64,000 nucleotides of DNA, taken from NCBI GenBank assembly GCA_017417055.1, contig JAFPZX010000200.1:1-64000 (forward strand). The letters run 5' to 3'. This document shows, piece after piece, positions 1 through 10,996 of the stretch (positions are counted from its first letter, which is position 1; every line of letters starts with the position of its first letter). Under the pieces are notes generated by a model. The model searched no databases and was not told the origin of the DNA. It saw only the letters and a list, made by a program, of their open reading frames with translations. The DNA comes from Anaerolineaceae bacterium (GTDB taxonomy: Bacteria; Chloroflexota; Anaerolineae; Anaerolineales; Anaerolineaceae). Made by a program: the position numbers and the translations under genes.

Positions 1-171
1 ACCTGACTTGGGTTCTGAAAAAGGCACCATATCTCAATATGTCTACACCATCTGACGTTGATACCCTTCTTCCCGCCAATGCTTCGGCAGATTGCCGTTC
101 TGGAAATGTCCCTGCATAGCGTCCGCTATTTGACGCTTACTCAGATGTCTGTACCGGAAGAATATAGATCT
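1..171. other. window edge, no gene assigned
   Basis: This is the non-coding stretch downstream of the C69 peptidase gene. After the peptidase TAA, the same minus-strand frame stays open for about 40 more codons and ends at a TAG. No start codon with a ribosome site is visible and I recognise no family. I see no terminator hairpin with a T-run here. Confidence 0.4.
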
Positions 172-1989
172 TTATATAAAGTGCAGAATTACCTGCCCTG
201 CGAAAGTTCTTCCTTCTCTATTGATTCCTCCGAGATAAAAGTCAAAATCTCCTTCACAGTAGGCATGATTCAGGATTTCTTTCCCGTCAAAATCCGCCTG
301 CCAGGTCCCATCATCATTTTTCTGAAGACTGCCGGCGATTACCGGGGAAGACTCTGAGTCCAGCAGTACCATTCCCTCCGCAAAGATCAGTCCTTCTTCC
401 CGGGGGATCTGTCCTTCCGGCATGCGGAAACGAACTGTTAACGATTCACATGGTGTATCACGCCGGATTGGTTCAACAGGGAATACTTCAGCTAAATTGA
501 AATATTCATCTGCGAACGCTTTCCATTCATTTGCCGCAATTTCGATCCTTGCTTTGTCAAACGCCACAAGATCTCCGTTCGTTTCCAGAATTGCCTCATT
601 GGCGGCTTTTTCCCTTTCGAGATGTGCATGTCGGAGATCATGAAGCGGCTTTTCAATGTCACAGAATTGCATATCTGCCAGCTCCTGAAAAGCGCGAAAG
701 CCTTGCCACCAGAGGTTGTTTTTCCAGCATGTCCGTTCCGGGCGGATTACAAAATGTTCCTGAATGGCTTTGGTCGGGTTTTTTGCTGGTTCCAGGATGT
801 CCGGTATTCCGTTCAGCGGATGCAGAGGAATAAAGGGTTGATGGCAGCTGCGACCAAAGGCTGTCCAAAGTGTTGTTTGTTTGTTTCGTTCTGCAAATTG
901 TGTGATGGTCGTTTCAGCTGAATTCCCATAACAAAGGATCCTCCCCCGGCGTAAATGCGGGGATTTACCCGGACCCAAAGCAGCTTCCGCGTCAGGTGTA
1001 AGCGCTGTATGAGAGCAAAGTACCTCTGCCAGTGTTTCAATTGTTATCGGATTTTTTGTGTGGAAACAGAATGGATAATACTTCTTATCCGGATCATGAT
1101 GTATTTCGGCATATGGATCCGGCGGACATTGCAGCGTCGGGTCATGCAATATGATGCGCATACCCTGCAAATGGCGGTTGATGTTATAGGTCTGTTTCCA
1201 ACTGGTTTCTTTTTGATAGACAAAAGCGAAATCGAAGTCATCGAACTTGCCGGATGTTGATGGTGTATACCAATGGTTGTTAATCGCGTTTTGTATCAAG
1301 TCCGCAGGATAAAGAATGGCGCCTTCGGAAAAATCCATGCCCATCGGAACTTGTGGCTTTTTTGGATCCAGTGGAAGCGAGACTGGAAATTCTTTCAGAC
1401 TGTGTATGGTCAGGTGATTGGGCATCACCATTACCGCATCATCCGGAACACGGGCTGCTGCATAATAAAAGCCTCGGATTGTCTGAATATTCCAAGCCTC
1501 ATCTTTATCAGCTATCGTGTAATTACGTGCTGTCGGTGCATAACCCCATTCCGCCAGCAGACTGAGTGCAATCTGGACGCCATGCCGGGCACTGAGAGCC
1601 CGTTCACCGACAGCGCGGCGGACATTATATGCAAGTCCTCCGTCTTTGACAAGGTTTGGGTCATTTGGATCCGGTTTTGTTTCCTGGCCTGCGTTGCTGG
1701 TAAACAGAACTCCATGTTCATTGTAAAACATATCAGAGTTTGATTCACCGCCTTTAGGGTGAACATGTTCTACCCAGTAAGAGCGTAATGTATGATCTAC
1801 CTGAGGAATTGAAGCTAAACCTTCTTCTTTTGGGAGAAAAGTTTGAGAAGAAGCATTTAAATCCCAATCCTTTTCAGGAAGAATTCCACGGTAAACCACA
1901 TACCTGCCTCTTTCATCTTCGTTGTGAGCGGCTATAACCCAACCGGTTTCAGTCGTTTTTTTACCTGCAAGAATTGTAGTACAGCTCAT
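172..1989 (-). CDS. C69-family dipeptidase
   Basis: A dipeptidase of peptidase family C69 (PepD/U34), an N-terminal-nucleophile hydrolase that cleaves dipeptides in the cytoplasm. The protein opens MSCTTILAGKK and continues to AAHNED. In this family the Cys at the start becomes the nucleophile after the leading residues are removed, and the following NED is characteristic. A typical middle region (FTSNAGQE, then RRAVGERALSARHGV) follows. There is no signal peptide. At 605 residues it is rather longer than most family members. The ATG has GAGG 5 nt upstream. It lies about 180 nt downstream of trpA on the same strand and probably has its own promoter, since the upstream gap is AT-rich with TATAAT-like hexamers. 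Confidence 0.85.
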   Translation of the reverse strand: MSCTTILAGKKTTETGWVIAAHNEDERGRYVVYRGILPEKDWDLNASSQTFLPKEEGLASIPQVDHTLRSYWVEHVHPKGGESNSDMFYNEHGVLFTSNAGQETKPDPNDPNLVKDGGLAYNVRRAVGERALSARHGVQIALSLLAEWGYAPTARNYTIADKDEAWNIQTIRGFYYAAARVPDDAVMVMPNHLTIHSLKEFPVSLPLDPKKPQVPMGMDFSEGAILYPADLIQNAINNHWYTPSTSGKFDDFDFAFVYQKETSWKQTYNINRHLQGMRIILHDPTLQCPPDPYAEIHHDPDKKYYPFCFHTKNPITIETLAEVLCSHTALTPDAEAALGPGKSPHLRRGRILCYGNSAETTITQFAERNKQTTLWTAFGRSCHQPFIPLHPLNGIPDILEPAKNPTKAIQEHFVIRPERTCWKNNLWWQGFRAFQELADMQFCDIEKPLHDLRHAHLEREKAANEAILETNGDLVAFDKARIEIAANEWKAFADEYFNLAEVFPVEPIRRDTPCESLTVRFRMPEGQIPREEGLIFAEGMVLLDSESSPVIAGSLQKNDDGTWQADFDGKEILNHAYCEGDFDFYLGGINREGRTFAGQVILHFI

Positions 1990-2173
1990 ATATACCTCGT
2001 GACGGTTGTATTGACAATTATATTATATTACTGATAATAATTTTATAAAAAAACAACCGGTAATAAATGTCATGCGCTTTGAAAAATAGTATACAAAGAA
2101 GTTCGAAATTATGGATAGTTACTGACCAATAAATCCTTTTTTAGTTTTGTTTTGAATTGATAAATGTTTTTGA

Positions 2174-2953
2174 TCATCCATTGGAAAGAATGGCATCTTT
2201 CATGGATTTGACAAAAGAGCCAACATAAAGAGGGGCATTTTTTCCATATTTAGCCAGTAGTTTAATAATTGCTGAACCTACTATTGCGCCATCAGATAAC
2301 TGTGCCATTTTTCGGGCCTGTTCCGGTGTTGATATGCCGAAACCAATAGCGCAGGGAACTGAGGTATTTTTTCGTATAACACTAATTATTGATTCAAGGT
2401 CAGTTGTGATTTCACTGCGGGTTCCGGTGACACCGAGGCTTGAAACGACATAAATAAAACCTTCCGCTTCTTTCGCGATCATGGAGATTCTTCCGGAAGA
2501 TGTAGGCGCAATCAGGGAAATCAAATCAATTCCTGATTGAATGCACTGGGGGTGAAATTCTTTTTTTTCTTCGAAAGGCAGATCAGGTAAAATAAGTCCA
2601 TCAATGTGAATATCTTTGCATTTCTCAAGAAAACTATCTGTACCATATGAGAATACGACATTGGCGTAGGTCATAAAAACCATCGGAATTGAGATTTCCT
2701 TTCGCAGTTCACGGACCATTTCAAAGATCTTATCAGTTGTAACACCGCCCGCCAATGCGCGGGTATTTGCGCTTTGGATAACAGGACCTTCAGCCGTCGG
2801 GTCAGAAAATGGAATTCCCAACTCAATCAGATCTGCGCCGTTTTTTACCATTTCCCGTATACAATCGGCGGTAGTTCCCAGATCCGGGTCTCCGCAAGTG
2901 ATAAAAGGAATAAATGCTTTTCCGTTTTGAAATGCTGAAGATATGTTACTCAT
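2174..2953 (-). CDS. trpA: tryptophan synthase alpha subunit
   Basis: Cleaves indole-3-glycerol phosphate to indole and glyceraldehyde-3-phosphate; the indole is channelled to TrpB. The catalytic acids sit in [11 protein letters not shown], with SLGVTGTR and the phosphate-binding GFGIST further on, which is standard for a TIM-barrel TrpA of about 259 residues. I chose the ATG at 2953 rather than the longer frame because GGGGAGG sits 6 nt upstream and the start overlaps the trpB stop by 8 nt, which suggests translational coupling. It is the last gene of the trpDCFBA operon. No strong terminator is visible after it. Confidence 0.95.
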   Translation of the reverse strand: MSNISSAFQNGKAFIPFITCGDPDLGTTADCIREMVKNGADLIELGIPFSDPTAEGPVIQSANTRALAGGVTTDKIFEMVRELRKEISIPMVFMTYANVVFSYGTDSFLEKCKDIHIDGLILPDLPFEEKKEFHPQCIQSGIDLISLIAPTSSGRISMIAKEAEGFIYVVSSLGVTGTRSEITTDLESIISVIRKNTSVPCAIGFGISTPEQARKMAQLSDGAIVGSAIIKLLAKYGKNAPLYVGSFVKSMKDAILSNG

Positions 2954-4136
2954 GAATTTCCTCCCCTCTGTAACGGGCAATTGCGGCGCAGTCTTTGTCT
3001 CCTCTGCCGGAGATGGTTACAACAATGATTTGGCTGCTGTCCATGGTTGGTGCGATTTTTTGTGTGTAAGCCACTGCATGTGCAGACTCGATAGCAGGGA
3101 TAATACCTTCGGTTTTTGACAGATATTCAAAAGCGCATACGGCTTCTTCATCGGTAATCGGGACGTATTCCGCCCGTCCGATATCATGCAGCCAGGCATG
3201 TTCGGGACCTATACCCGGATAATCCAGACCCGCGGAGATGGAATAAACCGGTGCGATTTGTCCGTATTTATCCTGACAGAAGTAGCTTTTCATGCCATGG
3301 AATATGCCGATTCTTCCCGTATTGATCGTTGCGGCAGTCTCATATGTGTCGATGCCGCGTCCGGCTGCTTCACATCCTATGAGACGTACCTCGGAATTTG
3401 AAAGAAAATGATAAAAACTCCCGATTGCGTTTGATCCTCCGCCGACACAGGCAATTACAGCATCCGGAAGTCTACCCTCTTTTTCAAGAATCTGTGCTTT
3501 TATTTCACGCGAGATTACGGCCTGAAAGTCCCTTACGATTGTCGGAAAAGGATGTGGACCCATCACCGAACCGAGGCAGTAGTGGGTGTCGTCGATCCGG
3601 CTTGTCCATTCCCGCATTGCTTCTGATACTGCGTCTTTCAGTGTAGCGGTACCTGTTTTTACCGGAATCACGTCCGCACCGAGCAGTTTCATCCTGTAAA
3701 CATTCAATGCCTGACGTTTGGTGTCCTCTTCGCCCATAAATATGACACATTGCATCCCCATCAATGCCGCAGCGGTAGCTGTTGCTACGCCATGCTGTCC
3801 GGCACCGGTTTCAGCGATCAGACGGCTTTTTCCCATTTTTTTTGCCAAAAGTGCCTGTCCCAGGACATTGTTGATTTTGTGTGCTCCGGTGTGATTCAGG
3901 TCTTCTCTTTTGAGATAGATTTTTGCTCCGGCAAGATCATTTGTCATTTTCTCCGCAAAATACAGTCTGGACGGGCGGCCTGCGTATTCATTGAAAAGCG
4001 TCGTCAATTCATTTTGGAATGCGGCATCATTTTTATAGTGCTGATAGGCTTCATCTAATTCAATAACGGCATTCATCAGGGTTTCCGGAATATACTGTCC
4101 TCCGTGAACACCAAAACGGCCTTTAGAATTTGTCAT
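2946..4136 (-). CDS. trpB: tryptophan synthase beta subunit
   Basis: PLP-dependent condensation of indole with serine to give tryptophan. The Schiff-base lysine is in [23 protein letters not shown] follows, and the phosphate-binding loop is GGGSNAIG. At 396 residues and with this motif set it is the TrpB1 type that partners TrpA. The start has AAAGGA a few nt upstream, 12 nt after the trpF stop. It is the fourth gene of the operon and is controlled by the upstream T-box. Confidence 0.97.
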   Translation of the reverse strand: MTNSKGRFGVHGGQYIPETLMNAVIELDEAYQHYKNDAAFQNELTTLFNEYAGRPSRLYFAEKMTNDLAGAKIYLKREDLNHTGAHKINNVLGQALLAKKMGKSRLIAETGAGQHGVATATAAALMGMQCVIFMGEEDTKRQALNVYRMKLLGADVIPVKTGTATLKDAVSEAMREWTSRIDDTHYCLGSVMGPHPFPTIVRDFQAVISREIKAQILEKEGRLPDAVIACVGGGSNAIGSFYHFLSNSEVRLIGCEAAGRGIDTYETAATINTGRIGIFHGMKSYFCQDKYGQIAPVYSISAGLDYPGIGPEHAWLHDIGRAEYVPITDEEAVCAFEYLSKTEGIIPAIESAHAVAYTQKIAPTMDSSQIIVVTISGRGDKDCAAIARYRGEEIHE

Positions 4137-4148
4137 ATATGTCCTTTC

Positions 4149-4781
4149 TCACGCATTCAGCGGTTTTTTGTTTGGTGCTGCGTTCGTAATGTTTACCGCA
4201 TCAACAAATGATTTCATTTTGGCGGCATCTTTGAATCCTGCGGTTTCAATACCGGAGCTTACGTCAACAGCATATGGACTGAGTTTTTTGATCGCTTCAT
4301 CTACATTTGATGGATTCAGTCCTCCGGCAAGGAAATAAGGTCTTGTGAAGGATTTGAGTATGTCCCAATCAAAGGTCTGGCCGTCACCGGCTCCTGCATC
4401 AAGCAAAATGTGATCTGCAGAACTGTTTTGTGCTGTTTCAAGATCGGCTTTGTTTTTGATTTTGAACGCTTTGATCAGAGGTTTTATTGTGAGTAGTCTC
4501 AATTGTTGAATATATAACTCATCCTCTGTTCCGTGCAGCTGTGCAAGATCAATAATGTTTTGATTCAGCAGCGCTGCTATTACTTCCGGTTTTTCGTTTA
4601 CAAAAACACCGACCGCTGCGATATCCGGATCAAGAATAGTCTTTAATTCGGCTGCACATTCCGGTTTGATGTATCGTTTGCTCTTTGGCGCGAACACAAA
4701 ACCGATATAATCAGGCTTTAGTTGATTCGCGGTTTGGATATCAGTTATCCGAGTCAGTCCGCATAGCTTTATTTTTGTCAT
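4149..4781 (-). CDS. trpF: phosphoribosylanthranilate isomerase
   Basis: Amadori isomerisation of phosphoribosylanthranilate to CdRP, a TIM barrel of 210 residues. The N-terminal KLCGLTR carries the catalytic Cys, VGVFVNE is in the middle and DVSSGIE is the C-terminal phosphate site. The start codon overlaps the trpC stop (ATGA), so the two are probably translationally coupled. It is encoded separately from trpC, unlike the fused enterobacterial form. Confidence 0.95.
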   Translation of the reverse strand: MTKIKLCGLTRITDIQTANQLKPDYIGFVFAPKSKRYIKPECAAELKTILDPDIAAVGVFVNEKPEVIAALLNQNIIDLAQLHGTEDELYIQQLRLLTIKPLIKAFKIKNKADLETAQNSSADHILLDAGAGDGQTFDWDILKSFTRPYFLAGGLNPSNVDEAIKKLSPYAVDVSSGIETAGFKDAAKMKSFVDAVNITNAAPNKKPLNA

Positions 4782-5566
4782 CTCGCTGCCTCCCGAAGCT
4801 GTTGAAACATCTCAATTCTGTTCTCTGAACGCATCAGTGTTTCACCGATCAGCACAGCATCTGCCCCGATTTTTCGAAGCTGGGCAGCATCTTCCGGAGT
4901 TTTTACGCCGCTTTCTGCAACATAAAGGCAGTCGGAAGGAATACGGTCACGAAGCCTTGAAGCGTTGGAAAAATCTACCGTGAAATCTTTCAGATTTCTG
5001 TTGTTGACCCCGATGATCGTTGCACCTGCACTGACGGCGGTGCTGATTTCATTTTCAGTATGAGCTTCTGTAAGTGCAGCAAGATCAAGATCGGCACAAA
5101 TTTTCAGATAATTCTCAAGCGTATCCGGTTCTAATATTGAACAAATCAGCAGCACTGCATTCGCTCCCATGGCTTTTGCCTGATAGATCTGATATTCACT
5201 GACGGTGAAATCTTTTCTGAGCATCGGAATTGAAACTGTGGAACGAATCTCCTTGAAAATTTGATCTGATCCGAGAAACCATTTCGGTTCTGTCAAGCAT
5301 GAAATACAGTCTGCTCCCGCAATTTCATAATCCCGTGCAATTTCAATGTACGGAAAGTCTTTGGCGATCAATCCTTTGGACGGACTGGACCGTTTCACCT
5401 CGCAGATGAAAGACAGACCGGGACGACGGAGAGCGGCGGTAAAAGCACTTCCGCTCTCCTGCTTTGTATTTTTTGCGAGCTGCTTCATTTCTTCAAGCGG
5501 AATCCGCTTCATATCCGCCTCAGCGCGTTCACGAGCATTCGCTGCAAGCTGGTCCAGAATATTCAT
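4778..5566 (-). CDS. trpC: indole-3-glycerol phosphate synthase
   Basis: Ring closure of CdRP to indole-3-glycerol phosphate. Family motifs [23 protein letters not shown] and YVAESGV are all present, and 262 residues is normal. The start overlaps the trpD stop (ATGA) and the gene end overlaps the trpF start (ATGA), giving a tightly coupled trpD-trpC-trpF run. Confidence 0.96.
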   Translation of the reverse strand: MNILDQLAANARERAEADMKRIPLEEMKQLAKNTKQESGSAFTAALRRPGLSFICEVKRSSPSKGLIAKDFPYIEIARDYEIAGADCISCLTEPKWFLGSDQIFKEIRSTVSIPMLRKDFTVSEYQIYQAKAMGANAVLLICSILEPDTLENYLKICADLDLAALTEAHTENEISTAVSAGATIIGVNNRNLKDFTVDFSNASRLRDRIPSDCLYVAESGVKTPEDAAQLRKIGADAVLIGETLMRSENRIEMFQQLREAAR

Positions 5567-6582
5567 CGATTGCTGACCTCAATAAATTTTTCAAGTGTCT
5601 GTGCTGCCTTGCCATAGTCAATCAAATCAGCAGCTTTTTGGATTCCTTCACTGATGGAATCTGCTTTGTCTGCGATGTAAAGTGCGGAGCCAGCGTTCAT
5701 CAAAACGGCGTTTCGCTTCGGCCCCCGATCGCTGCCATTCAGGATAGCACGGGTAATGTCTGCGTTTTCTTTGGGTGTCCCACCGGTCAAATCGGTTTTC
5801 TTGCAGCGGTCAAATCCGAAATCTTCAGGCTTGATCGTATATTTTTTGTACCAGCCGTCTTTGAATTCGCAAACGGTTGTTGGTGCGCTCAAAGAGATTT
5901 CATCGAGCTTATCCTGACCATAAACAACCATTCCCCGTTTTACGCCAAGATCGATCAATACCTGAGCCAATGGCTCGACGAGATATTCATCATAAACGCC
6001 CAGCAGCTGCATTTTGGGACTGGCTGGATTCGTGAGTGGTCCAAGAATATTGAATACAGTCCTGAAACCGAGCTCTTTGCGTATCGCTCCGACATATTTC
6101 ATTGAGGTGTGATATTTCTGTGCAAAGAAAAAGCACATGCCGACTTCATTCAGAAGTTCAATACATTTTTCCGGATCCTGGTTGATATTCACGCCGAGCG
6201 CTTCCAGACAATCCGCTGTACCGCTGTTCGATGAGGCTGCGCGGTTCCCGTGTTTTGCGACCTTGACGCCGCCTGATGTGGCAATCAATGCGGATGTGGT
6301 GGAGATATTAAAACTGTGTGCGTTATCTCCGCCTGTCCCCACGATTTCCAGTATCGGCAGGTCGGTTTCCACTTTGGTTGCGTGATCACGCATTGCCGCA
6401 GCACATCCCGCGATTTCGTCCTTTGTTTCCGCTCTTGCGCTTTTGGTTGAGAGCGCGGCAAGGAAGGCGGCATTTTGGGTAGCCGTTGTCTCTCCGCTCA
6501 TGATTTCATTCATAACAGTGTAGGCTTCATCATAAGTGAGGTCACCCTTGTTGACAATCTTTACGATAGCTTCTTTGATCAT
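5563..6582 (-). CDS. trpD: anthranilate phosphoribosyltransferase
   Basis: Transfers the phosphoribosyl group from PRPP to anthranilate. [20 protein letters not shown] is the PRPP and anthranilate signature, followed by [15 protein letters not shown]; 339 residues is the usual length. It is the first structural gene of the operon and lies directly behind the T-box terminator/antiterminator. Anthranilate synthase (trpE and trpG) is not upstream of it in this window, so the committed first step is encoded elsewhere or anthranilate is obtained another way. Confidence 0.96.
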   Translation of the reverse strand: MIKEAIVKIVNKGDLTYDEAYTVMNEIMSGETTATQNAAFLAALSTKSARAETKDEIAGCAAAMRDHATKVETDLPILEIVGTGGDNAHSFNISTTSALIATSGGVKVAKHGNRAASSNSGTADCLEALGVNINQDPEKCIELLNEVGMCFFFAQKYHTSMKYVGAIRKELGFRTVFNILGPLTNPASPKMQLLGVYDEYLVEPLAQVLIDLGVKRGMVVYGQDKLDEISLSAPTTVCEFKDGWYKKYTIKPEDFGFDRCKKTDLTGGTPKENADITRAILNGSDRGPKRNAVLMNAGSALYIADKADSISEGIQKAADLIDYGKAAQTLEKFIEVSNR

Positions 6583-6610
6583 AATAATAAATCCTTTGCT
6601 TTGATTGTCA

Positions 6611-6895
6611 GGGAATAAAAAACCCTGACAGAATAATTCCTGTCAGGGACGAATTCTTTATTCGCGGTGCCACCCTGATTCACGACGCTGTGGTCATGCA
6701 CTTAGCGGGATACCAACATATCCCCGGCAATTAACGTATGCCTCACGTCGCAGAATACTCAGCTGTACCGGCTTTTGACTGCGCCCTCCGCGGCCCATTT
6801 GACGACCTGTATTCCTGCCCGACTCTCAGCATCGCGGGTTCTCTGTAAGGGCTTTGATCGCCTTTATTTCCACATCAACGGTTTGAAATGAATGT
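6611..6895 (-). promoter_or_regulatory. tryptophan T-box leader of the trp operon
   Basis: On the minus strand the conserved T-box core AGGGTGGCACCGCG lies at 6676-6663. It is followed by an intrinsic terminator, stem CCCTGACAG (6648-6640) against CTGTCAGGG (6631-6623), with six T at 6622-6617. Upstream in the Stem I region, GCTGAGAG and a specifier-like context read TCAAATGGGCCGCGGAG. The TGG at 6797-6795 is a tryptophan codon, which matches the trp genes below. Known T-boxes bind uncharged tRNA at the specifier and at the T-box bulge and then antiterminate. The Stem I folding was judged by eye only. Confidence 0.9.
6617..6648 (-). terminator. T-box attenuator terminator
   Basis: A nine-pair stem CCCTGACAG/CTGTCAGGG with an 8-nt loop and a run of six T. 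It lies between the T-box core and the trpD start and would be disrupted when the T-box pairs with uncharged tRNA-Trp. Confidence 0.88.
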
Positions 6896-6902
6896 AATTG
6901 TT

Positions 6903-6931
6903 ATTTTACGATTCAGTTGACTCATTGTCAA
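6903..6931 (-). promoter_or_regulatory. trp operon promoter
   Basis: A -35 box TTGACA at 6931-6926, a 17-bp spacer, then a -10 box TAAAAT at 6908-6903, reading toward the T-box. Near-consensus boxes with ideal spacing make this one of the best sigma-70-type promoters in the window. Confidence 0.8.
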
Positions 6932-6938
6932 GAAAAAT

Positions 6939-6974
6939 AAAAAAAAGTGCCGGTGATTTTGATTCGTCCGGCAC
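6939..6974 (-). terminator. terminator after gdhA
   Basis: GTGCCGG (6974-6968) pairs with CCGGCAC (6953-6947), followed on the minus strand by an uninterrupted T-run. It begins 11 nt beyond the gdhA stop and separates cbiK-gdhA from the trp promoter. Confidence 0.9.
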
Positions 6975-6984
6975 AACAACCTTT

Positions 6985-9113
<2,129 letters not shown>

Positions 9114-9349
9114 ATGTTTTCACTCTTTCTTTGAAGTTTTGCGCTTTTTGCAGGTTAATATCAAACAATTTCCATATTTGGAATAAGAAAAACTCATAGA
9201 AACCGGTCATGTTTGCCTGCTGCCAAAAGCTAAATCCATATTGAAAATTTTATGTTGTGTATTATAACTATTTTTTTATGACTTACCATTAATTTGTGGA
9301 TATTCAAGATGACATTTATTACATTATGGTTATGACGATGTCATATCAC
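9114..9349 (-). promoter_or_regulatory. cbiK-gdhA promoter and long leader
   Basis: A gap of about 325 nt separates cbiK from the upstream gene. A TATAAT on the minus strand at 9266-9261 would leave a leader of roughly 140 nt before the cbiK ATG. Further upstream is a perfect palindrome TATGACGATGTCATA at 9331-9345, a possible operator. CCATATTTGG and a second AATATGG copy lie in the leader. I see no cobalamin-riboswitch core. The -35 is weak. Confidence 0.4.
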
Positions 9350-9397
9350 AAAAAATTCCGGATAATCTGAATCGTTACAATCTATCAGAATATCCGG
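9350..9397 (-). terminator. terminator of the thrC operon
   Basis: CCGGATA and TCTGA halves (9397-9384) pair with TCAGA and TATCCGG (9370-9357), and a minus-strand TTTTTT follows. It lies 44 nt beyond the PLP-enzyme stop. Confidence 0.8.
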
Positions 9398-9440
9398 ACT
9401 GAAAAAGAGGTTACTTATGCTTTTGCGTAAAAAAACAGTG

Positions 9441-10907
9441 TTATGCGATACCGACTTCGTCGTTGAAGGCTTTGATCAGCTTGTCGATATCATCCTTCTG
9501 GGACTGGAAGCCAAGCCAGTATTCGCGGTCATACCACTGGGCGTTGAGCTCGTCGGATGTGCGGCCCTGCTGTTCCACCCAGGTGTAATACTTCAGGTTA
9601 TGGATGCGCTTGCGGTCAGCGAGCGTCAGTTCCGCCATGTTGGCGGTGTTTTCACCGTGCAGATAGCGGCCGAAGGAATAGGCTGCATCGTCGCGGGTGA
9701 ACGGACCGAATTCCTGATTGTATTCGTCAATACGGGAGCTGTAAAGCTGCATGGAGTCGGTGAAGACAGTCATGACAACATCATCGGAGGTCAGTTCACT
9801 GTATTTGGCAAACTTGATTGCGGCGAGCATATTGGCGATACCGGAGAGGCCCAGCAGGTTCAGATTGTCAATCGTTTCCTGCGGTACGCCCTTGTCGGCC
9901 AGATATTTCTTCCCTTCTGGCTCATTAAACAGGCGGCAGATGTTGACACAGGAATTGTCATCGATGGATGTTACGAAGTCGGTGTTGCGGACATTGTGGA
10001 CAAATGGAACATGCTTGTCGCCGATGCCTTCGATGCGGTGGGCGCCGAAGCCGTTTTCCAACAGGGTCGGGCACTGCAGCGCTTCGGATGCGATGATCTT
10101 TGCGTCCGGATACTGCTGTTTGACATAATCACCACAGGCAATTGTACCGCCGGAACCGGTGTTGGATGCAATACCGGCAAAGCGGCTGTTCGGGCCTTTG
10201 ACCTTTTCAAAGACTTCCTGCATAGCATGCCCGGTGAGGGTGTAGTGCCACAGGTAGTTGCCGAATTCTTCAAACTGGTTGAAGATCATCAATTCCTGAC
10301 CGGACTTGCGCAGTTCCCAGCACTTGTCGAAGATTTCCTTGACGTTGGATTCGGTTCCCGGAGTTGCGATAACTTCATCCGCGACACCTTTCAGCCAGTT
10401 GAAGCGTTCCTGGCTCATGCCTTCCGGCAGGATAGCGATGGATTTGCAGGCGAGCAGCGCAGAGTCATAGGCACCGCCGCGGCAGTAGTTGCCGGTTGAA
10501 GGCCATACCGCTTTTTCAGTTGTTGGGTCAAACTGTCCGGTTACCAGACGGGGAACGAGGCAGGCAAATGCTGCGCCGACTTTGTGAGCTCCTGTCGGGA
10601 ACCATTTCCCTACCAGAGCGATGATGCGGGCATCGACACCGGTGAGGCTGGAAGGAAGTTCAATAAAATTGACGCCGCCATAGGCACCGCCCTTTTCAAC
10701 AGGTTCATTATGCCAGGTGATGCGGAACAGGTTGCGCGGATGAATGTCCCACAGTCCGATGGATTTCAGCTCCTTTTTGAATTTGTCGGGAATGGTTTCC
10801 GGATGAAGCTGCTGTTCCAGCGTCGGAATTACAATATTGCGTTCCTTTGCGCGCTGTACGGCGTGCTGAAGTCGCTCTTCATGAATGGATAAATCGATTT
10901 TTGCCAT
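9441..10907 (-). CDS. PLP-dependent enzyme, fold type II, function unassigned
   Basis: A 488-residue fold type II (tryptophan-synthase-beta family) PLP enzyme. The probable Schiff-base lysine is Lys109 in PTGAHKVGAAFA. NTGSGGT is the phosphate/substrate loop, and VWPSTGNYCRGGAYDSALLA the Asn/Ser loop over the cofactor. Substrate cannot be read from the sequence. Its position directly behind threonine synthase (89-nt gap, same strand) suggests amino-acid metabolism, for example a lyase, dehydratase or synthase acting on a hydroxy- or diamino-acid. RBS GAGG lies 4 nt upstream. Confidence 0.75.
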   Translation of the reverse strand: MAKIDLSIHEERLQHAVQRAKERNIVIPTLEQQLHPETIPDKFKKELKSIGLWDIHPRNLFRITWHNEPVEKGGAYGGVNFIELPSSLTGVDARIIALVGKWFPTGAHKVGAAFACLVPRLVTGQFDPTTEKAVWPSTGNYCRGGAYDSALLACKSIAILPEGMSQERFNWLKGVADEVIATPGTESNVKEIFDKCWELRKSGQELMIFNQFEEFGNYLWHYTLTGHAMQEVFEKVKGPNSRFAGIASNTGSGGTIACGDYVKQQYPDAKIIASEALQCPTLLENGFGAHRIEGIGDKHVPFVHNVRNTDFVTSIDDNSCVNICRLFNEPEGKKYLADKGVPQETIDNLNLLGLSGIANMLAAIKFAKYSELTSDDVVMTVFTDSMQLYSSRIDEYNQEFGPFTRDDAAYSFGRYLHGENTANMAELTLADRKRIHNLKYYTWVEQQGRTSDELNAQWYDREYWLGFQSQKDDIDKLIKAFNDEVGIA

Positions 10908-10969
10908 GGTACCTCAATTTATTTTCTTGGTAGTATCAGTTTTCTATGACTGATTTTTAAAATTCCACG

Positions 10970-10987
10970 GGGAGAATGATTTCCCCG
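10970..10987 (-). terminator. hairpin between thrC and the PLP enzyme
   Basis: Minus-strand GGGGA and TCCCC arms flank an 8-nt loop just after the thrC stop, followed by GTGGAATTTT. The T-tract is short, so it may only reduce read-through or protect the thrC 3' end. Confidence 0.45.
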
Positions 10988-10996
10988 ATGATCCCT

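Noticed and set aside
58-357. 99-codon plus-strand frame at the left edge
   Set aside because: Half of it is antisense to the C69 peptidase; no RBS or family.
9114-9440. Cobalamin riboswitch upstream of cbiK
   Set aside because: No B12-box-like core on the minus strand; only a promoter, a palindrome and a terminator could be supported.
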